NCBI GenBank assembly: GCA_043753895.1
Contig: JAYUWK010000146.1
Span: 62,001 to 126,000 of the forward strand
Length of the DNA stretch: 64,000 bases
Reading direction: 5' to 3'
Source of the DNA: WLMZ01 sp043753895
Lineage (GTDB): Bacteria; Actinomycetota; Acidimicrobiia; Acidimicrobiales; Ilumatobacteraceae
The notes beneath the pieces are model-generated. The model worked only from the letters and a program-made list of their open reading frames with translations. It was not told the origin of the DNA and made no database searches. Of this stretch, positions 29,484-37,252 are shown one piece after another. The position numbers and the translations under genes were made by a program. How positions within the stretch are numbered: the first letter of the stretch is position 1; the number at the start of each line of letters is the position of its first letter.

Positions 29484-29521
29484 GATGTCGGGGTACCGGA
29501 GAACTCCGGTACCCCGACATC
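29484..29521. promoter_or_regulatory. Long perfect hairpin between binding-protein and permease genes
   Basis: Arms 29484-29501 and 29504-29521 are perfectly complementary (18 bp) with a two-base centre. The stem begins GATGTCGGGG. It lies 28 bp after the lipoprotein stop and 42 bp before the permease start. No T-run follows. By analogy with intergenic stems in other transporter operons, it may protect the upstream message or reduce read-through, giving excess binding protein. That role is inferred. Confidence 0.75.
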
Positions 29522-29563
29522 GATTACAGTGCAGTCGTTCCGCAGCATCTGAAAGGCAGGCGG

Positions 29564-30574
29564 GTGCTTTCCTTCATCATCCGACGAATACTCGTCTCGA
29601 TACCGCTGCTGTTCCTCGCGTCGATCGTCGCGTTTATTCTCGTCATCAACACCGGTGACCCGCTCGAGGATCTGCGCACGAAGCAACCGCCGACACCGCC
29701 CGCCACGATTCAGTTGCGCGAAAAGCAACTGGGTCTCGACAAGCCGCCGGTCGAGCGCTATATCTCCTGGCTGTCCAAAGCAATCCATGGCGACTTTGGC
29801 CGTACCATCAAGAACCAACCTGTGTGGGACGAGGTCTCTCGTGCCTTGGGTGTCACGCTCCGCTTGGTGCTGTTCGCGATCATCATTTCGGTGCTCATCG
29901 GCGTCACGATCGGGGTGATTTCTGCAGTCAAGCAGTACTCCTGGTTCGACTACACCGCCACCACGGGTGCCTTTCTGCTCTATTCCCTGCCGGTGCTCGC
30001 CGTCGGGTCGTTCCTGAAGTACGTGCTCGCCATTCGCCTGAATCGATGGATCGGCCGAGCCGACAACCCGTTGATCAAGACTATTGGCGAGGGCACTCCT
30101 AACTTCTGCACCCCCAGCAAGCCGTACAACTGCGGCTTCATCCCGGCGACAACCGACTTCTTGACGCACGCGTTCTTGCCCACGCTCACGCTGGTCCTCA
30201 TCTCCTTTGCAGGCTACGCGCGTTTCTCGCGAGCCTCGATGCTCGAGACACTCAATGCCGACTATGTGCGAACGGCCAGATCGAAGGGGCTCAGCGAACG
30301 GCGCGTCATCATCAAGCACGCGTTCCGCAACGCGCTGATGACAGTGGTCACCGTGATCACGCTCGATTTCGGGGCTCTCATCGGTGGAGCGATCCTGACC
30401 GAGACGATCTTCGAGTGGCACGGCATGGGTCGAGTGTTGGTCGAGTCGATTACCAAGATCGATCCGAACCTGCTGCTGTGTTGGTTCTTCATCACTGCGG
30501 TCGCAGTGATCGCGTTCAACCTGATCGCCGACATTCTCTACGCCTTTCTTGATCCGAGGATTCGTCTTGACTGA
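29564..30574 (+). CDS. Peptide ABC transporter permease, DppB type
   Basis: The 336-residue inner-membrane permease starts at GTG 29564. It has a signal-anchor helix (FIIRRILVSIPLLFLASIVAFIL in outline) and five further helices. The cytoplasmic EAA loop (YVRTARSKGLSERRVIIKHA) contacts the ATPases. The DppB/OppB signature LLFLASIVAF and end FLDPRIRLD are typical. An unusually long loop at about residues 165-205 has two Cys (NFCTPSKPYNCGF). It forms the channel with the next permease. Confidence 0.94.
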   Translation: MLSFIIRRILVSIPLLFLASIVAFILVINTGDPLEDLRTKQPPTPPATIQLREKQLGLDKPPVERYISWLSKAIHGDFGRTIKNQPVWDEVSRALGVTLRLVLFAIIISVLIGVTIGVISAVKQYSWFDYTATTGAFLLYSLPVLAVGSFLKYVLAIRLNRWIGRADNPLIKTIGEGTPNFCTPSKPYNCGFIPATTDFLTHAFLPTLTLVLISFAGYARFSRASMLETLNADYVRTARSKGLSERRVIIKHAFRNALMTVVTVITLDFGALIGGAILTETIFEWHGMGRVLVESITKIDPNLLLCWFFITAVAVIAFNLIADILYAFLDPRIRLD

Positions 30575-31562
30575 GCCCATGCTTCCCTCCGAGGCCAGTC
30601 CCGTGGATCAGATCGGGATGGCACCGTTACCCGATGTTCCGCTTCCGGATGGTGAACTGCCCGGCACCCCCGCCGAGCGCGAGTTCACAGTGCAGCAACG
30701 CAGCCAGTGGAAGACCATTTGGCGACGGTTCACGCACCACAAGCCGGCGATGATCAGCCTGGTCGTGTTCTTCTTGCTGATGATGTTCGCCTTCGTTGGT
30801 CCGCTGTTCTGGAAGTACAACTACGACCAAGTGCTCAAGAAGCCGCCGGGAGCGAACAAGGACTGGATTCGACCGTCGTGGGAGCATCCGTTCGGCATCA
30901 GCAAGGGCTACGACGTGTTCGCTCAGGTGATGCGCGGTACCCAGTACTCCATTCGTATCGCGCTCGTCGTCATGGTCGTGAGCGTGAGCATCGGTGTCGT
31001 GGTGGGTGCCATCTCCGGCTACTTCCGCGGCTTCACCGACAGCGTGCTCATGCGGTTCACCGATCTGATGCTGGTGATTCCGTACCTCGCCGCTGTTGCT
31101 GCGTTGCAGCGCAACGTGAAGGGCTCCACATGGTTGTGGCTGGCGTTGTTCTTGGCGTTGTTCGGGTGGATGAGCATTGCGCGAGTCATTCGCGGAGAAT
31201 TCCTCTCGCTGCGCGAGAAGGAATTTGTGGAGGCGGCGAGATCCGTGGGCGCTTCGGCACCTCGCATCATCTTCAAGCACATCTTGCCCAACACACTTGG
31301 TCCCATCATCGTCAACGCAACCCTGGCCGTCGGCGGAGCCGTGCTGGCCGAGGCGGCACTGTCGTTCCTGGGGCTTGGCGTGAAGCCACCCGACACCTCC
31401 CTGGGCAAGATCATCGAGGTCGGCAAGAGCAAAGCCACCACATATCCCAACGAGTTCTGGTGGCCAGTGTTGATGCTGTGTCTCATCTCGTTGACCGTCA
31501 ACTTCATCGGCGATGGCCTGCGCGATGCATTCGACCCCAAGCAGAATCGAGTTCGTGCATGA
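30567..31562 (+). CDS. Peptide ABC transporter permease, DppC type
   Basis: The 331-residue permease has a long acidic/Pro-rich cytoplasmic N-terminus (about 1-45), the first helix at about 65-85, and the EAA loop FVEAARSVGASAPRIIFKH. TTG 30567 is chosen because GAGGA (30556-30560) lies 6 bases upstream; ATG 30579 is an alternative. It overlaps the upstream permease by 8 bp and the downstream ATPase by 4 bp, so the operon is tightly coupled. Confidence 0.93.
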   Translation: MTEPMLPSEASPVDQIGMAPLPDVPLPDGELPGTPAEREFTVQQRSQWKTIWRRFTHHKPAMISLVVFFLLMMFAFVGPLFWKYNYDQVLKKPPGANKDWIRPSWEHPFGISKGYDVFAQVMRGTQYSIRIALVVMVVSVSIGVVVGAISGYFRGFTDSVLMRFTDLMLVIPYLAAVAALQRNVKGSTWLWLALFLALFGWMSIARVIRGEFLSLREKEFVEAARSVGASAPRIIFKHILPNTLGPIIVNATLAVGGAVLAEAALSFLGLGVKPPDTSLGKIIEVGKSKATTYPNEFWWPVLMLCLISLTVNFIGDGLRDAFDPKQNRVRA

Positions 31563-32581
31563 GCGACGTCGATCCAATCCTGACCGTCAAGGATCTGTCT
31601 GTCGAGTTTCCCACTGACGACGGAGTGGTCAAGGCTGTTCGTGGCGTGTCATTCGAGGTGCGTCCGCGCGACGTGTTGGGCATCGTCGGCGAGAGCGGCT
31701 GCGGCAAGTCTGTCACCTCGATGGCCGTCATGGGTTTGCTGCCCAGCTCTGCCAACGTGACCGGCTCCATCCTGTTCCGTAACGAGGAACTCGTTGGGAT
31801 CAAACCCAAGGCGATGCGCGCAATTCGCGGCAAGAAGATCGCGATGGTCTTCCAGGACCCGATGACGGCGATGAATCCGGTGTACCGGGTTGGCTGGCAG
31901 TTAGCCGAGGCCGTGCGGGCACACGAAGATCTCAACAGCAAACAGGCGCGAGCTCGCTCGATCGAGCTGTTGGACACGGTTGGTATCCCGCAAGCCGCAT
32001 CGCGAGTCGACAACTACCCGCATGAGTTCTCCGGCGGTATGCGACAGCGCGCGATGATCGCAATGGCCATTGCCAACAATCCCGATGTGTTGATTGCGGA
32101 CGAACCCACAACGGCTCTCGATGTGACGGTGCAGGCACAGATCTTGGAGATGCTGATCAAGCTGAAAGACAGCCTCAATGCAGCGATCATCCTGATCACT
32201 CATGACCTCGGTGTTGTCGCCGGGATCACCGACCGGATGCTGGTGATGTATGCCGGCAAGGTGGTCGAGACAGGCACCGCCGACGACATCTTTTATCATC
32301 CGCGAATGCCTTACAGCATCGGCCTGCTCGGTTCTTTGCCGTCCCACTCGGGTATGCAGCAGGCCCGTCTCAAACCGATCGGCGGGGCGCCCCCCTCGTT
32401 GATCAATCTGCCCGCTGGTTGTCCGTTTTCGCCGCGGTGTCCGTTGGCAGATAACACCTGTGAGACCGTGGAACCTCCGCAAGTGGAGGTTAGCCCGGGC
32501 CATGTATCGGCATGCCATCACGTGGATGCGCTCAACGCCATGCCTGAACCCCTGAAGCTGTTCGAGGGGGTGCGAAAGTGA
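31559..32581 (+). CDS. Peptide ABC transporter ATPase, DppD/OppD type
   Basis: The 340-residue ATPase has Walker A GESGCGKSVTSMAVMGL, Q-loop FQDPMTAMNP, signature EFSGGMRQRAMIAMA and Walker B VLIADEPTTALD with switch His in LITHDLGVV. The C-terminal oligo_HPY extension carries GCPFSPRCPLADNTC, the Cys-rich segment typical of OppD/DppD. It starts at ATG 31559 within an ATGA overlap. Confidence 0.96.
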   Translation: MSDVDPILTVKDLSVEFPTDDGVVKAVRGVSFEVRPRDVLGIVGESGCGKSVTSMAVMGLLPSSANVTGSILFRNEELVGIKPKAMRAIRGKKIAMVFQDPMTAMNPVYRVGWQLAEAVRAHEDLNSKQARARSIELLDTVGIPQAASRVDNYPHEFSGGMRQRAMIAMAIANNPDVLIADEPTTALDVTVQAQILEMLIKLKDSLNAAIILITHDLGVVAGITDRMLVMYAGKVVETGTADDIFYHPRMPYSIGLLGSLPSHSGMQQARLKPIGGAPPSLINLPAGCPFSPRCPLADNTCETVEPPQVEVSPGHVSACHHVDALNAMPEPLKLFEGVRK

Positions 32582-33642
32582 GCGACACCATCGAACCAAT
32601 AGTTGCACCGGGTGCTGTCGGTACTGCCGAGGCAACGAAGCCTCCGTTGCTCGTCGTTCGCGATCTCGTGAAGACCTTCCCGGTTCGCGGTGGCGGCATT
32701 TTTCGACACACCATCGCTGAGGTGCAGGCGGTGTCGGGGATCAGTTTTGAGATTCAGGCCGGGCAGACGCTCGGCTTGGTGGGTGAGTCGGGTTGCGGCA
32801 AATCCACGGCAGGTCGCGCGATCCTGCAACTCCAGCCCCCTACATCGGGTTCGGTGGTGTTCGACGGCCAGGAACTCGTGGGTTTGTCGCGTCGGGCCAT
32901 GCGGCCCTATCGCCGCAACCTCGGCATGGTTTTCCAGGACCCGTTTGCGTCATTGAACCCACGCATGCAGGTCAACGAGACAATTGCCGAGCCGCTCAAG
33001 ATCCATGGCACCTCAGCGACCGAAGCACGGGCGCGAGTCGCCGAATTGCTCCGCGAGGTGGGCCTGAACCCTGAGCATGGCAACCGCTATCCCCACGAGT
33101 TTTCCGGTGGCCAACGTCAACGCATCGGCATTGCGCGCGCGCTTGCTCTCGAACCGAAGATGGTCATGCTCGATGAACCGGTGTCGGCGCTCGACGTGTC
33201 GGTGCAGGCGGGCGTGGTGAACCTGCTCGAGGACCTGCAGCAACGGCTTGGACTCACGTATCTGTTTGTGGCGCACGATCTATCAGTGGTGCGTCATATC
33301 TCGGATCGCGTCGCCGTGATGTATCTCGGCAAGATCGTGGAGATCGGCACGCGTGACGAGGTCTATAACATGCCGTCGCACCCGTACACGCAGGCGTTGC
33401 TGTCATCGGTGCCGATGCCCGACCCGATCACTGAACGTGCCCGACACCGCGTGGTGCTGCAGGGCGACGTGCCGTCGCCGGTGAATCCACCCAGCGGGTG
33501 TCGTTTCCGAACACGCTGCCCAAAGGTGCAAGCCATCTGCGCGGTCGAGGAACCGCTGCTCATCGAGCGCGGCCAGGGCCACAATGTTGCGTGTCACTTC
33601 GCCGAAGTGGTGCAGGTCGCCGCTCCAACGATGAACCGTTAG
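32578..33642 (+). CDS. Peptide ABC transporter ATPase, DppF/OppF type
   Basis: The 354-residue ATPase starts at GTG 32578 in a GTGA overlap with its partner. It has Walker A GESGCGKSTAGRAIL, Q-loop FQDPFASLNPRM, signature EFSGGQRQRIGIARAL, Walker B MVMLDEPVSALDVS and VAHDLSVVRHI. The C-terminal Cys cluster is GCRFRTRCPKVQAIC. With the DppD-like subunit it forms the heterodimeric motor. Confidence 0.96.
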   Translation: MSDTIEPIVAPGAVGTAEATKPPLLVVRDLVKTFPVRGGGIFRHTIAEVQAVSGISFEIQAGQTLGLVGESGCGKSTAGRAILQLQPPTSGSVVFDGQELVGLSRRAMRPYRRNLGMVFQDPFASLNPRMQVNETIAEPLKIHGTSATEARARVAELLREVGLNPEHGNRYPHEFSGGQRQRIGIARALALEPKMVMLDEPVSALDVSVQAGVVNLLEDLQQRLGLTYLFVAHDLSVVRHISDRVAVMYLGKIVEIGTRDEVYNMPSHPYTQALLSSVPMPDPITERARHRVVLQGDVPSPVNPPSGCRFRTRCPKVQAICAVEEPLLIERGQGHNVACHFAEVVQVAAPTMNR

Positions 33643-33669
33643 AGCTCTGCCCCGATAGCATTGTGAACC

Positions 33670-33912
33670 GTGCGCGACTTCGTCTTGTATGTAACGATCG
33701 GTATCAACGTCTTGTCGATGTTCGGCATGATCGCAGGCATTCTTATGCACAGCGGTCGCGGCGGCGGCCTGTCGGACATGTTCGGCGGCGGTGGTGGCGC
33801 GGCGCTCGGTTCCACATCGGCCGAGCGCAACTTGACCCGAATCACCACCGTACTGGTGCTGGTCTGGGTGATGACCGTGGTTGCCCTCGGATTCCTGTTG
33901 GTGCGCAGCTAG
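33670..33912 (+). CDS. secG: Preprotein translocase subunit SecG
   Basis: The 80-residue protein starts at GTG 33670. It has two membrane helices (about 5-25 and 56-76) joined by a Gly-rich loop (GRGGGLSDMFGGGGG), as in actinobacterial SecG. It assists SecYE. It follows tpiA in many actinobacteria, but here the five-gene peptide transporter lies between them. The tRNA-Leu gene begins 29 bp after its stop. Confidence 0.9.
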   Translation: MRDFVLYVTIGINVLSMFGMIAGILMHSGRGGGLSDMFGGGGGAALGSTSAERNLTRITTVLVLVWVMTVVALGFLLVRS

Positions 33913-33941
33913 CGCTGCGGTATCGTCAGAGTCTCCAACAC

Positions 33942-34028
33942 GTCGAAGTGGCGGAATAGGTATACGCGCTAGCTTGAGGTGCTAGTGGGAGAAATCCCGT
34001 GGGGGTTCAAGTCCCCCCTTCGACACCA
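33942..34028 (+). tRNA. tRNA-Leu (GAG)
   Basis: The 87-base gene has acceptor stem GTCGAAG/CTTCGAC, a class II variable arm (TGGGAGAAATCCCGT), T-arm GGGGGTTCAAGTCCCCC and encoded CCA at 34026-34028. The anticodon loop TTGAGGT gives anticodon GAG at 33976-33978, decoding CUC/CUU Leu. Its 3' end is the integration site of the neighbouring element and is probably re-formed by the element's att site. Confidence 0.96.
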
Positions 34029-35427
34029 TCGTTCTCATACCTGCTGGCCGAAGTCCGACTTCTTCGAAGTCCACGGTCAGCGGTAGCGCCCCGTTGATTG
34101 TCACCTGTAGGCGGTCTGGGTACACGATGATGGCTTCGACCAGTTCGGTGACCAGTGTTCGTTTCTCGTCGTCGTTGGCGGCTTCCCAGATGGTGTCGAG
34201 GTCGAGGTCACGCAGCAGGGTTGCGACCTGTTCGAAGTGGTCGGCGAGGACCGTCCGCCGCTCTCGGGATGCGGTCGCCTCGGCGGCTTCTCGTTCGAGT
34301 GCGTCGATCTGTTTGGTGAGTGGGCCTTCCGCCTCGGCGAACATACTCGGCGAGATGTTGTCGGCGAAGTACAGGTCGAGGAGCTTCTGACGCTTCTGGC
34401 GGAGCTTGGCGACGGTCCCGGAGCGCGTCGGCTGCGCCGATTGCGCCCCCGTGCCCTGTCGCGATAGCTCGTGCCGGATTGCGTTCTGCAGTTCCTTGTC
34501 GTCGGCAAGAACGCGCATCGCAAGCCGGGCCGCTCGTTGAAGCCCTGGCGCTGAACGGCCGGGGATGTCGCAGCCCTTACCGCGATGTTTGCAGCGGTAG
34601 ATCGCGGTGCCTTTGTCGTTGTACTCGACGGCGATGCGGCGTTCGCATCGGCCGCACACGACACGACCGGAGAGCAGATCCTTACCAATTCGTCGGCCGG
34701 TCGAGTTCCCTCGCTGCGCGGCGTCGAAAGCTGTCTGACTGACCAAAGGCTGATGGATGCCGGGAAACCAGTCGTCACGAATGCGGGTCAAACCGAGGTA
34801 CACGCGGTTGCCGCAGATCTGCCGTGCGGTCGAGTACTTGATCCCTGTCGCTTGCTCAATCTCGGGATACGACTTGCCCAAACCGCGCAGCTCGAACACG
34901 CGTGAGATCAGTGGTGCCATCTCGTTCGGTTTCAGTTCGCCGTTGATCATGTCGTAGCCGGTCGGTGCCCGGTTGAGCCATCGACCTTTGTTGATGGCCT
35001 CCGTGATACCCAGACGCACGTTCTCGACGACGTGCTCGCGATAGTACTGCGCGAAGACGCCGTGCATGCCTGCCTGCATTCGGCCGGCGGCCGTGCCAAC
35101 TTGGACTTGCCCTTCATTCACCGAGTGAACCGTGACGCAATGCTTGTCGAACAATCTGATCAAACGGTGCAAATCGCCACCGTCTCGGCTGAGCCGATCA
35201 AGTCGCCACACAACGAGACTCTGCACCTCGTTCGCCTCAACCAGCGCTATCAGTTCGTTCATCGCTGGGCGGTCGAGCGTCTTGCCCGACACGCCCTCGT
35301 CATTCAGGAATGTGACCGGCCCGAGGTTCTGACTCAGCGCGTGCGACAGGCATCGCTTGCGTTGCGCCTCGGGGGAGTGGTCCGTCTGTTCCTCGGTCGA
35401 TACTCGAATGTAGGCAATCGTCAGCAT
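33982..35427 (-). CDS. Large serine recombinase (integrase)
   Basis: The 481-residue protein starts at ATG 35427. The resolvase domain begins TIAYIRVSTEEQ, with the nucleophilic Ser in the RVS motif, and includes VVWRLDRLSRDGGDL. A Recombinase domain follows (about 155-260), then a zinc ribbon (CGRC and CKHRGKGC) and a coiled-coil segment (about 360-430). Its last codons lie inside the tRNA-Leu gene, antisense, and end SKGGLEPPRDFSH. In the excised circle this frame would instead read into the other att arm. It should catalyse integration and, with a directionality factor, excision. Confidence 0.95.
   Translation of the reverse strand: MLTIAYIRVSTEEQTDHSPEAQRKRCLSHALSQNLGPVTFLNDEGVSGKTLDRPAMNELIALVEANEVQSLVVWRLDRLSRDGGDLHRLIRLFDKHCVTVHSVNEGQVQVGTAAGRMQAGMHGVFAQYYREHVVENVRLGITEAINKGRWLNRAPTGYDMINGELKPNEMAPLISRVFELRGLGKSYPEIEQATGIKYSTARQICGNRVYLGLTRIRDDWFPGIHQPLVSQTAFDAAQRGNSTGRRIGKDLLSGRVVCGRCERRIAVEYNDKGTAIYRCKHRGKGCDIPGRSAPGLQRAARLAMRVLADDKELQNAIRHELSRQGTGAQSAQPTRSGTVAKLRQKRQKLLDLYFADNISPSMFAEAEGPLTKQIDALEREAAEATASRERRTVLADHFEQVATLLRDLDLDTIWEAANDDEKRTLVTELVEAIIVYPDRLQVTINGALPLTVDFEEVGLRPAGMRTMVSKGGLEPPRDFSH
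34012..34041. repeat. attL: tRNA-derived core plus right attP arm
   Basis: The core TCCCCCCTTCGACACCA (34012-34028) is the tRNA 3' end. Three bases later TTCTCATACC (34032-34041) is the exact inverse of the arm GGTATGAGAA at 41746-41755 beside attR. Placed together in the circular form, the two arms would flank the core symmetrically. Confidence 0.85.
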
Positions 35428-35520
35428 CAGATCGCGCCTCCTGGGCTTGTTGGGTGAGAACAATACGCAACTGGATCTGCACAAGTGTTCTTGCCAAGAT
35501 CTCCCAGCTCGGCGAGGCCG

Positions 35521-36636
35521 TCATGGCATGGCCCGTCGACGCTTGGCGCGAACCCGATCCGGGAATCGTTTGCCGCTGGTGATCTCATGGACGAGCAGCT
35601 CGTAGGGCAACGCTTCGAGGGTGTCCCAGACGTCGTCGGTTCCCAACGGAACAGCCATGCTCGTCAGGACCCCGGTCGCGAGCTTGCGGTACTGCCGAAG
35701 GCTGCCTTGGCGTTCGCCTTCTTTGATTCGTTCCGCAGGAGCGCAACCACCGGCAAGCGTCGATTTCTGGATCAGGTCCCAGCGAGGATCAACCGGCCAG
35801 CGTGACCGTGTGTCGTCATCAGTCGGCACGCGCAATGTCAGCCACTTACACGCCGCATATGCCCACAACGAGGCGGCCCGCTCGAACGCGTCCTCAGGCG
35901 TATCGACGCCAAAGCTACGAAGTCCTTCGCGATTGAACTCGAACTCGACACGCATCACCTTTTGCTCGGGATCGTATTTCGGACCCCACACGTCGGGCCA
36001 CCAGTCATGCCCTTTGTCTTTCATGTCGCGTGACTTGTCGTAGATACGGCAATAGAGGCTGCCGCCACGCTTACCGAAGTAAAGCCCGGACATTTCCTCA
36101 CCCACCTCGTACAAGGCGAGCCGATCCGAGTACCTCACGAAATTCGACCGCTCGTGGGCTTTCAACTCAATGCCCTGCCAATCGCTGTGCAAATCGAGGC
36201 GGCTCACGCCCAGTACCGCGTCGACGCCGCAAGCTTCGAGGAAGTTCCGCGCCCACAACACCGTGATCGCTGGCCCATAGGAATGCAACGCAAGCGCCGT
36301 CGGCTGAAACCGAACAACCGGCAGCTTCTCGCTCGGCGTGAAACCAATGCGCGCCATCTCATGAACGGCGCAGTACCTGTACTTACCGAACGCGCGCGGC
36401 AACAACTTGACCGGATACCCGCCGAGAACCGCGTACACGGGTGCATCGTCTGCTTCGGCTGTGGCCCGCATCTCGGCCAGCTCAGCGAACAGCGACTCAG
36501 GGGCATGACCCTGAGCGGACAGATACAGGGCATCAATTCCGGAGACAAGCTCGGTCGGAGTAGGTTCGGTTCTTGCGGCTAGTCGTGCAAATGCGACTTC
36601 CTCGGAAGATGAGTCGGCGACTGTGGGACGATTCAC
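35521..36636 (-). CDS. Replication initiation protein, Rep_trans family
   Basis: The 371-residue protein resembles Rep_trans/replication initiation factors of rolling-circle plasmids. Family landmarks are the N-terminal GIDALYLSAQG, VSRLDLHSDWQG, LYCRIYDKSRDMK with the likely catalytic Tyr region, and VMRVEFEFNREGLR. Such proteins nick a double-strand origin and start rolling-circle synthesis. This implies an episomal stage for the element. The C-terminus is basic (VRAKRRRAMP). The origin was not located. Confidence 0.8.
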   Translation of the reverse strand: MNRPTVADSSSEEVAFARLAARTEPTPTELVSGIDALYLSAQGHAPESLFAELAEMRATAEADDAPVYAVLGGYPVKLLPRAFGKYRYCAVHEMARIGFTPSEKLPVVRFQPTALALHSYGPAITVLWARNFLEACGVDAVLGVSRLDLHSDWQGIELKAHERSNFVRYSDRLALYEVGEEMSGLYFGKRGGSLYCRIYDKSRDMKDKGHDWWPDVWGPKYDPEQKVMRVEFEFNREGLRSFGVDTPEDAFERAASLWAYAACKWLTLRVPTDDDTRSRWPVDPRWDLIQKSTLAGGCAPAERIKEGERQGSLRQYRKLATGVLTSMAVPLGTDDVWDTLEALPYELLVHEITSGKRFPDRVRAKRRRAMP

Positions 36637-36644
36637 GAGCGGAC

Positions 36645-37109
36645 CTACTTTCTGCGCTTCGGGACTGGCTTCGACGCAGGCTCGGAAAGCTCGACGCCAA
36701 GGTCATCGAACCATGATCGAGTCAGATCGAGGGTGATCCAGTCGAAGTCATACTCGTCTGGATGAGCCCCGAACACGGTGCGGAAGCGGCGCAACTTCCT
36801 GTAGATAGTCGCTCGATTCCAACCCGACAGTTCAAGCGCTTGGAATCCGCCCGCTTGGTGCCAGGCGATCCAGAAACCGATCAGCTCGGACTGCTCGCGT
36901 GCCTCGGTGGCCATCTTGGCCCACGGCCCAGTATCCAAGGGGAGGTCACCGGGGCCGACGGTAACCCTCGAATGGCCTACGTCGTCTCCCAACGCCTCGC
37001 GCAAATCCTGCGGGAGTTGCCGCCACCAGTTCAACCACCGTGACCGGGCGATACCACGGCCCTCGCTGGATTCCATCTTGGACGACCGAAGGTCAGGTTC
37101 GAAAGGCAC
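36645..37109 (-). CDS. Small helix-turn-helix protein of the element
   Basis: The 154-residue protein has a helix-turn-helix-like segment AGGFQALELSGWNRATIYRK followed by LRRFRTVFG, and a basic tail. It ends 9 bp before the rep gene on the same strand. It may be a replication regulator or recombination directionality factor, but neither is proven. GTG 37109 is chosen because a TTGACA/AATATT promoter would start the message at about that codon. ATG 37076 is an alternative. No ribosome-binding site is seen before either. Confidence 0.6.
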   Translation of the reverse strand: MPFEPDLRSSKMESSEGRGIARSRWLNWWRQLPQDLREALGDDVGHSRVTVGPGDLPLDTGPWAKMATEAREQSELIGFWIAWHQAGGFQALELSGWNRATIYRKLRRFRTVFGAHPDEYDFDWITLDLTRSWFDDLGVELSEPASKPVPKRRK

Positions 37110-37115
37110 AGTCGC

Positions 37116-37144
37116 AATATTGCATCTTGAAACTCGTTTGTCAA
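37116..37144 (-). promoter_or_regulatory. Promoter of the HTH-rep genes
   Basis: On the minus strand TTGACA (37144-37139) and AATATT (37121-37116) are separated by 17 bases. Transcription would start near 37109, the proposed GTG of the HTH gene, implying a leaderless message. The -10 lies in a small palindrome GCAATATTGC, which could bind a repressor. Confidence 0.6.
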
Positions 37145-37252
37145 GCGCGACTCCGTCGCGTTCCGCTGTCGGCATACGCCTCGGCGGCTCAGAAGGGCAG
37201 CAGATCGGTTCCATGCAGTTTGCGGGTGCTGTATTACAGGGGGCGCACCCGC

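Noticed and set aside
29484..29521. Intrinsic terminator after the substrate-binding gene
   Set aside because: The stem is very strong, but no T-run follows and the operon genes continue 42 bp later; listed as a regulatory hairpin instead.
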